Source: Bacteroidota bacterium | Lineage (GTDB): Bacteria; Bacteroidota; Bacteroidia; Bacteroidales; F082 | DNA length: 42,532 nucleotides | Direction of reading: 5' to 3' | Assembly (NCBI GenBank): GCA_018816765.1 | Contig: JAHIUX010000049.1 | Location: 1-42,532 of the forward strand | In this document: positions 1 through 8,185 of the stretch, piece after piece | How the letters are laid out: the number at the start of each line of letters is the position of its first letter | Position numbering within the stretch: the stretch's first letter is position 1 | Notes under the pieces: generated by a model | The model's database searches: none | Told to the model about the DNA's origin: nothing | Seen by the model: only the letters and a program-made list of their open reading frames with translations | Program-made: the position numbers and the translations under genes

Positions 1-2
1 CG

Positions 3-488
3 GGCCTGAACGCATTGCTGACCCTGAGTGATTGCGCAGGGCGGTGTGTTGTATCTTACGAAGCCATTGACATATTGCCGCTTGATATTGACATCGTGAA
101 GCAGCTAAACTATTGTGAACATCATAGCCTTCAGGGACACAAACAGGTTTTTTTGAATATGCACAAGGCTGAATGGAATGTTTCAACGGCATTGCGTGCT
201 GATTTTACGATCCGAAAAAGCCTTGTTGCACTTGAAGATTACAGGCCCCCGGCCGCCAGGTTCGACCTGATTTACTTTGATGCTTTCAGCCCGAATGTAC
301 AGCCGGAACTCTGGCAGGCCGAAATCTTTAAACGCATGCATACAAGCCTGTCAAGCCCGGGAATACTGGTCACCTACAGTGCACGTGGCATTGTGAAAAC
401 GGCACTGAGGGATGCTGGGTTCAAGGTGGAAAGACTTGAGGGGCCACCGGGAAAACGACACGTTATCCGGGCGATCAAATGCGCTTAA
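3..488 (+). CDS. mnmD: MnmD-like tRNA methyltransferase (DUF752), 5'-truncated by the window edge
   Basis: The reading frame is open from base 3 and runs off the left edge (GLNALLTL before the first in-window TTG), so the N-terminus is missing and no start can be assigned. The C-terminal half matches the DUF752/MnmC N-terminal domain family: YFDAFSPNVQPELW is the signature loop, followed by the hydrophobic GILVTYSARGIVKTALRDAGF strand-helix and a VERLEGPPGKRHVIRA ending. Family members use S-adenosylmethionine to methylate the aminomethyl group on the wobble uridine of tRNAs (nm5s2U to mnm5s2U). It lacks the FAD oxidase half of E. coli MnmC, so it corresponds to stand-alone MnmD. Its stop shares the TTAA at 485-488 with the stop of the convergent acylphosphatase gene. 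Confidence 0.8.
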   Translation, partial: GLNALLTLSDCAGRCVVSYEAIDILPLDIDIVKQLNYCEHHSLQGHKQVFLNMHKAEWNVSTALRADFTIRKSLVALEDYRPPAARFDLIYFDAFSPNVQPELWQAEIFKRMHTSLSSPGILVTYSARGIVKTALRDAGFKVERLEGPPGKRHVIRAIKCA

Positions 489-769
489 CGACCATGTTTT
501 ATTTCGAACTGCAGGTAACCAATGACTGGGATTTCTGTTATGCTCACATCGCTAACCCTTGACCAGCCTGGGTTTCGTCGGCACCATTGTATCAACTCAC
601 TGAGCTGTTCAACAGGTCCTTCCGCTTCAATCATAACACTGCCATCCGGCAGGTTTTGCACAAATCCAACAAGGCCGAGCTCTGTAGCTTTGCGTTGCGT
701 CATTGCCCGAAAACCTACTCCTTGCACCCTTCCGACAACATTGAGGGATAAGGATACGATTTGTGTCAT
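485..769 (-). CDS. acyP: Acylphosphatase
   Basis: A 94-residue protein, the normal length for acylphosphatases, which hydrolyse carboxyl-phosphate bonds such as acetyl phosphate or 1,3-bisphosphoglycerate in the cytosol. The N-terminal VVGRVQGVGFRAMTQ carries the phosphate-binding loop and catalytic Arg. GFVQNLPDGSVMIEAEG carries the catalytic Asn and the second family signature. The single-domain alpha/beta ferredoxin-like fold is complete. Its ATG overlaps the TGA of the upstream 189-residue gene (ATGA at 766-769), so it is probably translationally coupled as the last cistron of the minus-strand series. The stop overlaps the convergent MnmD-like stop. Confidence 0.93.
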   Translation of the reverse strand: MTQIVSLSLNVVGRVQGVGFRAMTQRKATELGLVGFVQNLPDGSVMIEAEGPVEQLSELIQWCRRNPGWSRVSDVSITEIPVIGYLQFEIKHGR

Positions 770-1335
770 GGGCTTAAGCGTTTCATTACCAACTCATCAA
801 TCTGTTGAAACAACTGATCAGGTAAGACTCCACGCCAATTAAACTGATCAAATTTTCCTCCGAAAGCAAGGTAATAATCGAGCCGGGCCTTCACGAAATC
901 ATGGATGACATGCTCCCTGAAATTGAGACAGACAATCCAGCCGTCCTCAATATTATCAAACCATTCCTGGTAATAGTCATCGCCGTCGTCGTGAAAACTC
1001 AACACATTTTCACCAACAAGGATGAAGAAATGAATGCCATGATCGAGCAATGGCTCAACAACATCGCGGTAAAGAAACATAATGTCGTTGTAGAGCAGGT
1101 CATTCCATTCCCCTAAAAACTCGATGACACAATAGTGTAAAGAATAATTGCAGGCCAGAATTTTCAGGTAAAGTGTGTTCGAACCAAACTCATCCCATTG
1201 TGGATGGATATAATAATTGTAGATGGTATTGGTGAAATAGATTTCACTGTATTGCCGGCCAAAAAACGGTGATTTGGGATCGTGCTCAGCAGTGTAGTAA
1301 TCGCGCCAGCCAAAATGGGGTTCAATATCGTGCAT
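766..1335 (-). CDS. Uncharacterised 189-residue protein
   Basis: I do not recognise a named family. The protein has no signal peptide or membrane segment, is rich in aromatic and acidic residues, and contains a strongly acidic stretch (FHDDGDDYYQEWFDNIEDGW, near residues 113-132) that could bind metal or mimic nucleic acid; that is speculation. The ATG at 1335 follows the crcB stop by 10 bases, and the TGA overlaps the acylphosphatase start, so it is probably a genuine cotranscribed gene. Dense packing on both sides and continuous coding over 570 bases support it being real. Function is unknown. Confidence 0.7.
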   Translation of the reverse strand: MHDIEPHFGWRDYYTAEHDPKSPFFGRQYSEIYFTNTIYNYYIHPQWDEFGSNTLYLKILACNYSLHYCVIEFLGEWNDLLYNDIMFLYRDVVEPLLDHGIHFFILVGENVLSFHDDGDDYYQEWFDNIEDGWIVCLNFREHVIHDFVKARLDYYLAFGGKFDQFNWRGVLPDQLFQQIDELVMKRLSP

Positions 1336-1345
1336 GCCTGAAGGT

Positions 1346-1735
1346 TCAATGATATTGAATCAACTTCACGGTATAATATCCTGCAAAACAGAAGCCAATG
1401 CCCAACACATTGTTTAACAGTATATTCAACATGGCCAACTTAAAGGCGCCCTGATGAACGAGGTTTAAGCTGTCGAAAGCAAAAGAGGAAAATGTCGTAA
1501 AACTGCCCAAAAATCCGATGAACAGGAAAAGCCTGGTGGCAGGTGGTACATTGGTTTTATCCATAAGGCTCCAGAGGACACCAATAAGCAGCGAACCTAC
1601 AACGTTTACTGTGAGTGTGCCCCAGGGAAAGCTGTTGTTCAGGTAGCGGTCGGCCGTCTGATAAACGAGGTAGCGCAGCAAGGTTCCTGAGCTTCCGCCG
1701 GCGATGAGTAGAAGAAATACTTTCAATTGATTCAT
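1346..1735 (-). CDS. crcB: Fluoride channel CrcB/FluC
   Basis: A 129-residue protein with four hydrophobic segments, the normal size for Fluc/CrcB fluoride channels, which form antiparallel dimers in the inner membrane and export fluoride. Family motifs seen: GGSSGTLLRYLV near the N-terminus, FPWGTLTVNVVGSLLIG (with the pore Asn) in TM2, and GFLGSFTTFSSFAFD in TM3, containing the central Phe-box and sodium-binding loop. No fluoride riboswitch is visible and there is no room for one: the upstream DUF493 stop lies one base before this ATG. It is therefore likely expressed constitutively with the operon. Confidence 0.93.
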   Translation of the reverse strand: MNQLKVFLLLIAGGSSGTLLRYLVYQTADRYLNNSFPWGTLTVNVVGSLLIGVLWSLMDKTNVPPATRLFLFIGFLGSFTTFSSFAFDSLNLVHQGAFKLAMLNILLNNVLGIGFCFAGYYTVKLIQYH

Positions 1736-1736
1736 C

Positions 1737-2030
1737 TCAGATGGCCACTTTTATCCCGGGCAATGACTTTAATCTTTCATACATCAATTGCATCTGTTCG
1801 GCAAATTGAAGCGTTACAGGTATCGAATAGCTGACGAAATTGTTTTTGTTGCTTGCCTTTGAAGTAAACTTTCCAAATCGCAGGTCAAGCCCTTTCAGGA
1901 TTTCTGCAATATCGCTTTCAGGAGCTTCGCTACATGAACTTGTATCGAGTATCACCTTGAGCACATAGCTGACCGGAAATTCAATTTGCTGACTTTTAAA
2001 TGAATCACTCTCAGAAGAAGTATATCCCAT
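1737..2030 (-). CDS. DUF493 (YbeD-like) small protein
   Basis: A 97-residue protein with the ACT-like layout of DUF493/YbeD proteins: a beta strand FPVSYVLKVILD, then a helix, then a strand FVSYSIPVTLQFAEQMQLMYERLKSLPGIKVAI. In E. coli YbeD sits beside lipoate genes, but its function is not established. The Bacteroidetes version is usually short, as here. The ATG at 2030 lies 12 bases after the stop of the LpxR-like gene, and its stop is one base from the crcB ATG, indicating one transcript. Identification rests on the C-terminal pattern and the length. Confidence 0.72.
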   Translation of the reverse strand: MGYTSSESDSFKSQQIEFPVSYVLKVILDTSSCSEAPESDIAEILKGLDLRFGKFTSKASNKNNFVSYSIPVTLQFAEQMQLMYERLKSLPGIKVAI

Positions 2031-2042
2031 ATTTATCTTGAG

Positions 2043-3314
2043 TTAGAAGTTGAAAAACAGTTTGAACGCACCCCACTTATGACTCATACCCCTTTTAAAC
2101 TCGGGCGAAATGGCGGTTAGGCTGCTTTGCAGGCCAATGCCCTTGTATGCAACAACAAAGCCGGTTTCGATGTTCCCAACAAGGTGTTTTGTATCGGCAA
2201 AGCCAAAAGTATGCGGGCTGTTGCGGTTAAATACGCCACCGTTAAGTGTTACATCGTATAGTACGAAGCGCGCACCCGGATTGATAAATACCCAATACTG
2301 CCAGTCGGTTGCATTTCTTTCAGACGCTATGCCTTGTGCGGCAAAGCTGAGGTCGTTGAAATAAGGCCTGAATTTCCCAAATCGGAATTGAAATGCAACA
2401 GAGCCATTGGTGGCATAGGTGCCCGCCATCAGGCCGCCCTGGGCGATGGCTTCAAACTGCCTTGAAGCAACGATTCCCTTTTCGAGCTGCATATTGTAAT
2501 TCAGGAGGATGTCGTTTTTGATTTGAAAATCCCAGCCTACGGGCTCTTTTTGATGGAGGCTTTGTTGCACTGTATGGGCCAGAGATCCGGAACCAACGGT
2601 TCCGATGATAACTTCGGATTGCCACCGCAGTTTAAGATCGGCGCGGGTGCTGATTTTAAAAAAACTCACATACAAGATTCCTGCAAACGGCCTGTCGTGC
2701 CTGTCAATGGCAGTAGCCTCAGGGTCAATAGAAGTGTATAGGTTTTGCCTGAGTTTCATGCCATAATGATTCAGCGATGATTTTCCCAGGCCCGGAAGTC
2801 CACCGGCAAGCTTAAGATGTTGAAATACGGGATGAATCAGGGTTAACTGTGTTCCGTTTGTGAAATACAGATCGGTGTTTGTGAACACATCATTCTCAAA
2901 ATCAATCACGAAATACCGCTTCATGCCCGTGATTGGCACCGCGACATCGGGCCAGGGCACAAAAGGCGTATGAGCATCTCTCAATGATGAATTATCCACT
3001 GTACTTGCAATTGATTCAGCGTGCTGGGCGCAAATCACACCAACATTTGCCGATTGCACCATGTTCACTGAACTGTCTGTTGCGCTGTGAAAACCAGGTA
3101 AGTTGCTTTCGCTGATTATAATTGCAGCCACCTCTTTTCCATCTGGCTGCGCCAAAGGCAAAATAACCGTCGAATCCTTTGCTAAATTCTTGTTTTTGTG
3201 GAAGTTATCATCGATACGCACACTTGGACCTGAGCATGCACAAACCACCGTAAACATTGCATAAGCAACTAAACGGCTGATTTTCAAATTGCTCAAATAC
3301 GTTCTTGTTGTCAA
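2043..3314 (-). CDS. LpxR-family outer-membrane protein with a long N-terminal extension
   Basis: Residues from about 133 to the end match the LpxR (DUF2219) family: VIDFENDVFTNTDLYFTNG gives the conserved Asn-Asp pair and the TNG strand; DRPFAGILYVSF and a conserved-position His in QQSLHQKEPVGWDFQ follow. LpxR removes the 3' acyloxyacyl chain of lipid A in outer membranes. The C-terminal half alternates like a beta barrel and ends in Phe (KLFFNF). Two oddities stand out. The first 130 residues are an extension with a hydrophobic leader (LVAYAMFTVVCACSG) that could be cut by signal peptidase I or act as a weak lipobox. The only upstream start compatible with that leader is TTG at 3314, because an in-frame TAA sits two codons before it. 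Catalysis is inferred from the family, not shown. Confidence 0.78.
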   Translation of the reverse strand: MTTRTYLSNLKISRLVAYAMFTVVCACSGPSVRIDDNFHKNKNLAKDSTVILPLAQPDGKEVAAIIISESNLPGFHSATDSSVNMVQSANVGVICAQHAESIASTVDNSSLRDAHTPFVPWPDVAVPITGMKRYFVIDFENDVFTNTDLYFTNGTQLTLIHPVFQHLKLAGGLPGLGKSSLNHYGMKLRQNLYTSIDPEATAIDRHDRPFAGILYVSFFKISTRADLKLRWQSEVIIGTVGSGSLAHTVQQSLHQKEPVGWDFQIKNDILLNYNMQLEKGIVASRQFEAIAQGGLMAGTYATNGSVAFQFRFGKFRPYFNDLSFAAQGIASERNATDWQYWVFINPGARFVLYDVTLNGGVFNRNSPHTFGFADTKHLVGNIETGFVVAYKGIGLQSSLTAISPEFKRGMSHKWGAFKLFFNF

Positions 3315-3368
3315 TGTTTACCCTGTCTTAGCATTAAACCTGCTGATGCACGAATTGGTTCAATCTGT

Positions 3369-5789
3369 TCAGAAAATTTTCGGATATTTTACCGGATTAT
3401 ATTCATGCATCATATTGTAAACCATATCAAAGACATCTTCTGCATTGGGGTTCGAGAAGTAGTCGCCATCGGTGCTGTATGCTGCCCGGTGACCTTTCGA
3501 AGTAAGTGTTCTGGGTTCAGCATCAAGGAAGTTGAAGCCTTTCTGATCTTCAAGCACCTGTTGCATCATATAGCTCGAAGCCCCGCCGGGAACATCTTCA
3601 TCAAAGAAAAGGATTTTATTTGTTTTCTTCAATGAGTTTACAATCATATTGTTCACGTCGAAAGGCAGCAATGTCTGCACATCGATGAGTTCTGTTGAAA
3701 TGCCAAAATCGCTCAGTTGTGCTGCTGCATCCTGCGCAATCCTCACACAGGAGCCATAGGTCACAATGGTAATATCGCTGCCTTCACGGATAATTTCAGG
3801 TACGCCGGGTGCAATGCGGAATTCGCCCATATTTGTGGGCTTGCGTTCCCTGAGCCTGTATCCGTTCAGTGGTTCAATGATCAGCGCCGGCTCATCGGAA
3901 GCTAGAAATGTATTGTAAAAACCTGCGGCCTGCGTCATGTTTCTGGGCACAGCCACATACACTCCCCGGATTGAATTGATGACCATGCTGAGTGGCGAAC
4001 CGGCATGCCAGATGCCTTCAAGCCTGTGTCCGCGTGTGCTGATGATCAGCGGTGCTTTTTGCCCGCCTTTTGTTCTGTATTGCAGGGTGGCCAGGTCATC
4101 ACTGATGACTTGCAGGGCATAGAGCAGGTAATCGAAATACTGGATTTCGGCAATGGGTCGGAGGCCTCGCATGGCCATGCCAATGCCCTGCCCGATAATG
4201 CTTGCTTCACGGATGCCTGTGTCGCTTATGCGCAAGGGACCGTATTTGTCCTGCAAGCCTTCGTAGGTTTGGTTCACTCCGCCGATCTTTCCAACATCTT
4301 CGCCAAAAGCAACCACCATTGGGTTTGAAGCAAAAATCCAATCAAAATTATCACGCAGGATTTCCCTTCCTGGAACCAGTGTTTCTGTCTCACCATAAGT
4401 CGGAGCCACTGGCAATATGTTCATGGCTGAATGCGCTGAACGGGAATACAAATGCGAGCTGTAGCGGTCGTTTCCTTCAGTGATTTCCTTGTTGAGCCAA
4501 TTGGTTACATTGGTTTTCAGTGAGTTGTTTGGGTTAGAACAGGAATTGCAGATCAGGCGAAGAATTTTTTTGCCCGATGAAATGATGTCTTTTCTGATGG
4601 GCTCACCAGTTTTCATCAGGTCCTGTTTGATCTGCTCGATCTTGTTTGTCTTGGCGCAGTGGCAGGTAGTTACATCCACCAGTTTGACGAACGCATCCCT
4701 TTTCTTCATGAGGGGTTGTTGAAAATTGTGCCAGGCAGATTTACGGGCATTGCGCACCCTTTTTTCGGCTTCCTTTTCAATGCTTTCCAACTCAATTTCT
4801 GTGGCAAATTTCTTTTCAATAAGCCATTTTCCCATTCGGAGAATGCCATCGGTTTCCAGCTCGTGCTGCAGTTGTTCCTTCGACTTATACCGTTCATGCG
4901 ATCCGGAGGTGGAGTGACCCTGTGGTTGGGTGCAGCCAACGATATGAAACAAAACAGGAACATGTTCGTTGCGGCATTTGGTAATTCCTTCGGCATACAT
5001 TCGCACAAGCGCCTCATAATCCCATGCGTATTCGCGGTAGATATAGTAGCCGTTTGAGTGTTCGTTTTTGGCAAAGCCGTTTAAAATTTCCGAGATGCTT
5101 CCCTTGGTCGTTTGGAATTTATTAGGAACAGAGATGCCCCAGCCATCGTCCCATACCGACAGTGCCATGGGGACCTGCAACACACCTGCCGCATTGAATG
5201 CTTCGAAAAAGTGGCCTTCTGATGTTGATGCATCGCCAATGGTACCAAACGCAACTTCATTGCCATGAATTGAAAACTGATGCATGCCATGCAGGGCTTC
5301 ATTATCGCGGTAATGTTTTGAGGCTAGGGCGAGTCCCAGCAAGCGCAACATCTGGCTGGCGGTAGGAGAGGTGTCAGCCGATGAGTTTTTGATGGTCGTA
5401 TGTTCTTTCCAAAGCCCTGATTCGTCGAGTGCGCGTGTTGCAAAATGATTGTTCATCAGCCTGCCGCCATTGCCCGGGTTGGCATCAAGGTCAGTGTCGC
5501 CATAGAGCTGGGCAAACAGCTCTTCAAGCGAAATCATTCCTGCTGCCAGCATGAAGGTTTGGTCCCGGTAGTATCCTGAACGCCAGTCGCCTGGCTGAAA
5601 AACCTTTGCCATTGCCAGTTGAGGTACTTCTTTGCCGTCGCCAAAAATCCCGAATTTTGCCTTTCCGGTAAGCACCTCCCTGCGGCCCAACAAGCTTGCC
5701 TGCCGGCTCTCAACAGCGATTCTATAATCGTTAAGGACCTCCTCTCTTGTAAATTCATGGTGATGAGAAGGGCTCTTTTTTCTAGTCAT
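3369..5789 (-). CDS. Fused alpha-beta E1 component of a 2-oxoacid dehydrogenase
   Basis: An 806-residue fusion. Residues about 15-350 are the E1 alpha domain, with the thiamine-diphosphate motif GDAS (185-188), FNAAG and WDDGWGIS. Residues about 455-806 are the E1 beta domain, with VVAFGEDVGKIGGV, FDYLLYALQVISDDLATLQYRT and SKGHRAAYSTDGDYF. The enzyme decarboxylates a 2-oxoacid and transfers the acyl group to an E2 lipoyl domain. The alpha domain resembles branched-chain E1 more than pyruvate E1, but substrate cannot be fixed from sequence. GHSTSGSHERY near 291-301 corresponds to the loop phosphorylated in mitochondrial homologues. The linker (365-455) contains two cysteine pairs, C376/C378 and C414/C417. 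No E2 or E3 gene is adjacent. A -7 element lies about 45 bases upstream. Confidence 0.9.
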   Translation of the reverse strand: MTRKKSPSHHHEFTREEVLNDYRIAVESRQASLLGRREVLTGKAKFGIFGDGKEVPQLAMAKVFQPGDWRSGYYRDQTFMLAAGMISLEELFAQLYGDTDLDANPGNGGRLMNNHFATRALDESGLWKEHTTIKNSSADTSPTASQMLRLLGLALASKHYRDNEALHGMHQFSIHGNEVAFGTIGDASTSEGHFFEAFNAAGVLQVPMALSVWDDGWGISVPNKFQTTKGSISEILNGFAKNEHSNGYYIYREYAWDYEALVRMYAEGITKCRNEHVPVLFHIVGCTQPQGHSTSGSHERYKSKEQLQHELETDGILRMGKWLIEKKFATEIELESIEKEAEKRVRNARKSAWHNFQQPLMKKRDAFVKLVDVTTCHCAKTNKIEQIKQDLMKTGEPIRKDIISSGKKILRLICNSCSNPNNSLKTNVTNWLNKEITEGNDRYSSHLYSRSAHSAMNILPVAPTYGETETLVPGREILRDNFDWIFASNPMVVAFGEDVGKIGGVNQTYEGLQDKYGPLRISDTGIREASIIGQGIGMAMRGLRPIAEIQYFDYLLYALQVISDDLATLQYRTKGGQKAPLIISTRGHRLEGIWHAGSPLSMVINSIRGVYVAVPRNMTQAAGFYNTFLASDEPALIIEPLNGYRLRERKPTNMGEFRIAPGVPEIIREGSDITIVTYGSCVRIAQDAAAQLSDFGISTELIDVQTLLPFDVNNMIVNSLKKTNKILFFDEDVPGGASSYMMQQVLEDQKGFNFLDAEPRTLTSKGHRAAYSTDGDYFSNPNAEDVFDMVYNMMHEYNPVKYPKIF

Positions 5790-5832
5790 ATGCGTGTGAA
5801 AATTTAGATCGTATTAGCCCAATAATGCCTTG

Positions 5833-5865
5833 CAAAGGTAGCAAAAATCAGGACATATTGTTCAA
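5833..5865 (-). promoter_or_regulatory. Predicted Bacteroidetes promoter of the E1 gene
   Basis: On the minus strand, bases 5840-5833 read TACCTTTG, an exact TAnnTTTG -7 element. A TTG at 5865-5863 lies 22 bases further upstream, slightly longer than the usual 19-21, so the -33 assignment is weak. Position suits transcription of the E1 gene starting at 5789. Confidence 0.5.
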
Positions 5866-5897
5866 TGCCTTCCTGTTAAAAGATATCAGCAGGGTGT

Positions 5898-7244
5898 TTA
5901 TTTCACGAGCATCGGCCGGAATATCGCCTTTCGCGCAAAGAAGGTCATACTGATTCCCCGGGCCAGCATAAACAAGTGAAACGCAAGCCAAATGCCATGG
6001 TTGTCAAAAACACCTGTAAGCAGGAAATAAGCCGGAAAAAACACGCCTAATACAGCAATGATCATGGTGTTTCGCATGGCCTTTGCCGCAGTAACACCCA
6101 CATAAATTCCGTCCCAGATAAAGGCTGCAAAGGTACTCAGCGGAATAAAAACCATCCAGAAGTAATAGTGATAGGCTTGCTGTGAAACACTTTCAATGTC
6201 GGTGAGCAAACCAACCAGCCAATGACCGAAGAAAAGGTAGACCAATGAAAAAACAAGGCTTACGGCAATTCCCCAGCCAAACAGCAGCCAGGTGAGTTTC
6301 TGCAAGCCTGTTGCCTGTTTTGCGCCAAACAGGTTCCCGGCCATCGCTTCACCGGCGTAAGCAAAGCCATCCATGAAATAAGAAAAGAAAAAGAAAAACT
6401 GCAAAAAGATGGCATTGATGGCCAATACATCGTTTCCAAAAATGGCAGATTTGCTCGTGAAAAAGCTTAAGGCTACCAGCAACAAGATGCTTCTGATCAG
6501 GATGTCGGTGTTGATGGAAAGAAATTTTCGCATCGGGGCTTTTTGAAGAATGAGCTGCAGCGCAGGTTTTATCAGAACCGATCTGTATTTTACCAGCAAA
6601 AAAACCAGGCCAATGATCACGCCACCATACTGTGCAAGCAAAGTGCCCCAGGCAACACCTTCGACCTGCATATGAAAGCCTAACACAAACAGGATGTTGA
6701 ATCCAATATTCAGCACATTGACTGCAATGCTGATGATCATTGGGATAAGGGTATTTTGCATGCCAATGAACCAGCCCATCAGTACATACAAGGCCAGGGT
6801 GGCAGGTGCCGCCAAAATCCTGATTCTGAAATACTTTAACGCAAGCAGCTTAACTTCCTTGTCGCCATCCAGCAATTGATAAGCGATCCATTCGATGGGC
6901 TTCTGGAAAATGATAAAAGATAATGCAATCAACATGGCAATGGTAAGGGCCCTGTAAAGCGTATAGCTGATTTCGTGATTGTTGCCTGCTCCTGAAGCCT
7001 GTGCTGTGAATCCGGTAGTCCCCATCCTCAGAAATCCAAGGCTGAGGTAAAGCATATTGAAGATAACAGTGCCAAGGGCAACGGCGCCGATGAACACGGG
7101 AGAATTTAGCCGCCCCATCATTGCCAGGTCAACCATACCCAAAAGAGGCACAGTGATATTGCTCACGATGTTAGGAACTGTTAGCCTGATAATCTGTTTA
7201 TTAATCGCTGCAGTTGAGGCTGAAAAGAAACGGTCTCTGTTCAT
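5898..7244 (-). CDS. MATE-family efflux transporter (DinF-like)
   Basis: A 448-residue inner-membrane protein with about 12 hydrophobic segments in two homologous halves, typical of MATE transporters that export cationic drugs or metabolites using sodium or proton gradients. The N-terminus (IIRLTVPNIVSNITVPLLGMVDLAMMGRL) matches the DinF branch: Pro in TM1, then the VD..M.G.L signature. The second half has SYFMDGFAYAGEAMAGNLFGA. The ATG at 7244 directly abuts the cysH stop codon, so the two are cotranscribed. The pairing with sulfate reduction has no obvious functional reason. Substrate unknown. Confidence 0.9.
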   Translation of the reverse strand: MNRDRFFSASTAAINKQIIRLTVPNIVSNITVPLLGMVDLAMMGRLNSPVFIGAVALGTVIFNMLYLSLGFLRMGTTGFTAQASGAGNNHEISYTLYRALTIAMLIALSFIIFQKPIEWIAYQLLDGDKEVKLLALKYFRIRILAAPATLALYVLMGWFIGMQNTLIPMIISIAVNVLNIGFNILFVLGFHMQVEGVAWGTLLAQYGGVIIGLVFLLVKYRSVLIKPALQLILQKAPMRKFLSINTDILIRSILLLVALSFFTSKSAIFGNDVLAINAIFLQFFFFFSYFMDGFAYAGEAMAGNLFGAKQATGLQKLTWLLFGWGIAVSLVFSLVYLFFGHWLVGLLTDIESVSQQAYHYYFWMVFIPLSTFAAFIWDGIYVGVTAAKAMRNTMIIAVLGVFFPAYFLLTGVFDNHGIWLAFHLFMLARGISMTFFARKAIFRPMLVK

Positions 7245-7949
7245 TTACTTTTTATGAAGACCACATTCTTTCTGCTCGGGATTTTCCCACCACCAACGGC
7301 CAGCCCTGATGTCTTCATCCGGGCTGATGGCCCTGGTGCATGGCTGACATCCTATGCTTGGAAATCCTTTGGCATGCAAAGGACTTACCGGTATATTTTC
7401 TGCCTTGATGAAATCGTTAATCTGCGCAGCTGACCAGTTGATCAGGGGATTAATTTTATACAACCCATGCATGGCATCCCACTCAATTACTTCCATATGT
7501 GTTCTGGTGACAGATTGGTCTTTCCGTAAGCCCGTAATCCAACCGTTTAAGCCAGTCAAAGCCCTGTCCAGCGGCTGGGTTTTCCGTACAGTGCAACACA
7601 TTTTTCTGTTCCCGATACTTTCGTAGAACAAATTAACTCCACCTGTTTTTACCATTTCTTCCACTGCTGCTGCATCCGGAAAAAAAACTTCAATATTGGT
7701 TTTGTACCTTGCATTGGTTCGGGCAATAAGGTCATAAGTTTCAGGAAACAAGCGTCCGGTATCGAGGGTAAAAATCCTTATTTCAGGACAGTGTCTGGCA
7801 ATAAAATGGGTCAACACCTGATCTTCAAGTCCCAAACTGCTTGCAAAGGCAAGCTTTCCACCCAGCAACTGATGACAGTCTGCGAGTACCTGTCCAACAT
7901 CGAATTGGGTATATTTGCTGTTTAACTGATTAATATCCAGCTTAATCAT
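7245..7949 (-). CDS. cysH: Assimilatory adenylyl-sulfate (APS) reductase, iron-sulfur type
   Basis: I place the start at ATG 7949 (234 residues), not at an ATG 165 bases upstream: AAAGGAA sits 7-8 bases before it and a complete promoter lies between the two ATGs. The protein reduces APS (possibly PAPS) to sulfite with thioredoxin in the cytosol. SSLGLEDQVLTH is the nucleotide-binding loop and TLDTGRLFPETY the next conserved element. KMCCTVRKTQPL and GCQPCTRAI supply the Cys-Cys and Cys-x2-Cys ligands of a [4Fe-4S] cluster, the mark of APS reductases. The C-terminal ECGLH carries the catalytic cysteine. It is first in an operon with the MATE gene. Confidence 0.93.
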   Translation of the reverse strand: MIKLDINQLNSKYTQFDVGQVLADCHQLLGGKLAFASSLGLEDQVLTHFIARHCPEIRIFTLDTGRLFPETYDLIARTNARYKTNIEVFFPDAAAVEEMVKTGGVNLFYESIGNRKMCCTVRKTQPLDRALTGLNGWITGLRKDQSVTRTHMEVIEWDAMHGLYKINPLINWSAAQINDFIKAENIPVSPLHAKGFPSIGCQPCTRAISPDEDIRAGRWWWENPEQKECGLHKK

Positions 7950-7976
7950 CTGTAATTCCTTTCTTGTTTTACGTGA

Positions 7977-8007
7977 CAAATATACTGATTGTGTTGCATA
8001 AGCCAAA
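7977..8007 (-). promoter_or_regulatory. Predicted promoter of cysH-MATE operon
   Basis: Read on the minus strand, TTTG (8007-8004), 19 bases, then TATATTTG (7984-7977): an exact Bacteroidetes -33/-7 pair. The predicted transcript start is about 20 bases before the cysH ATG at 7949. It lies upstream of the shorter cysH start and so excludes the longer reading. Confidence 0.8.
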
Positions 8008-8134
8008 AGTCTCGTGAAGAAGGCATGTGTTGCAGCACAATGGTTGGCTGGTTCAATTTTGACTTGTCCTTCAGCCGCGAAAGAAGTAATGAAATGCGTT
8101 CCTGATTTTTTCAAAAAACCATGGCTGGGAATAC

Positions 8135-8164
8135 TTGCCGTACAAAGGAATTATTCTATATTTG
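8135..8164 (+). promoter_or_regulatory. Predicted promoter of the Mpl-DUF1573 operon
   Basis: TTG (8135-8137), 19 bases, then TATATTTG (8157-8164), an exact -7 element identical to that of the divergent cysH promoter. The transcript would begin near 8171, leaving a leader of about 15 bases before ATG 8186. This argues against any start upstream of 8170. Confidence 0.78.
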
Positions 8165-8185
8165 GCCCTTCAATATATGCCTGGC

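Noticed and set aside
522-842. Plus-strand open frame opposite the acylphosphatase gene
   Set aside because: It is antisense to a clear acylphosphatase with catalytic motifs and has no family features.
1346-2030. Fluoride riboswitch for crcB
   Set aside because: crcB follows the preceding stop by one base in the operon and no switch-like pseudoknot sequence is visible.
7950-8114. N-terminal 55-residue extension of the APS reductase
   Set aside because: An exact promoter lies inside this stretch and a good ribosome-binding site precedes the ATG at 7949. The extension has no similarity to the family.
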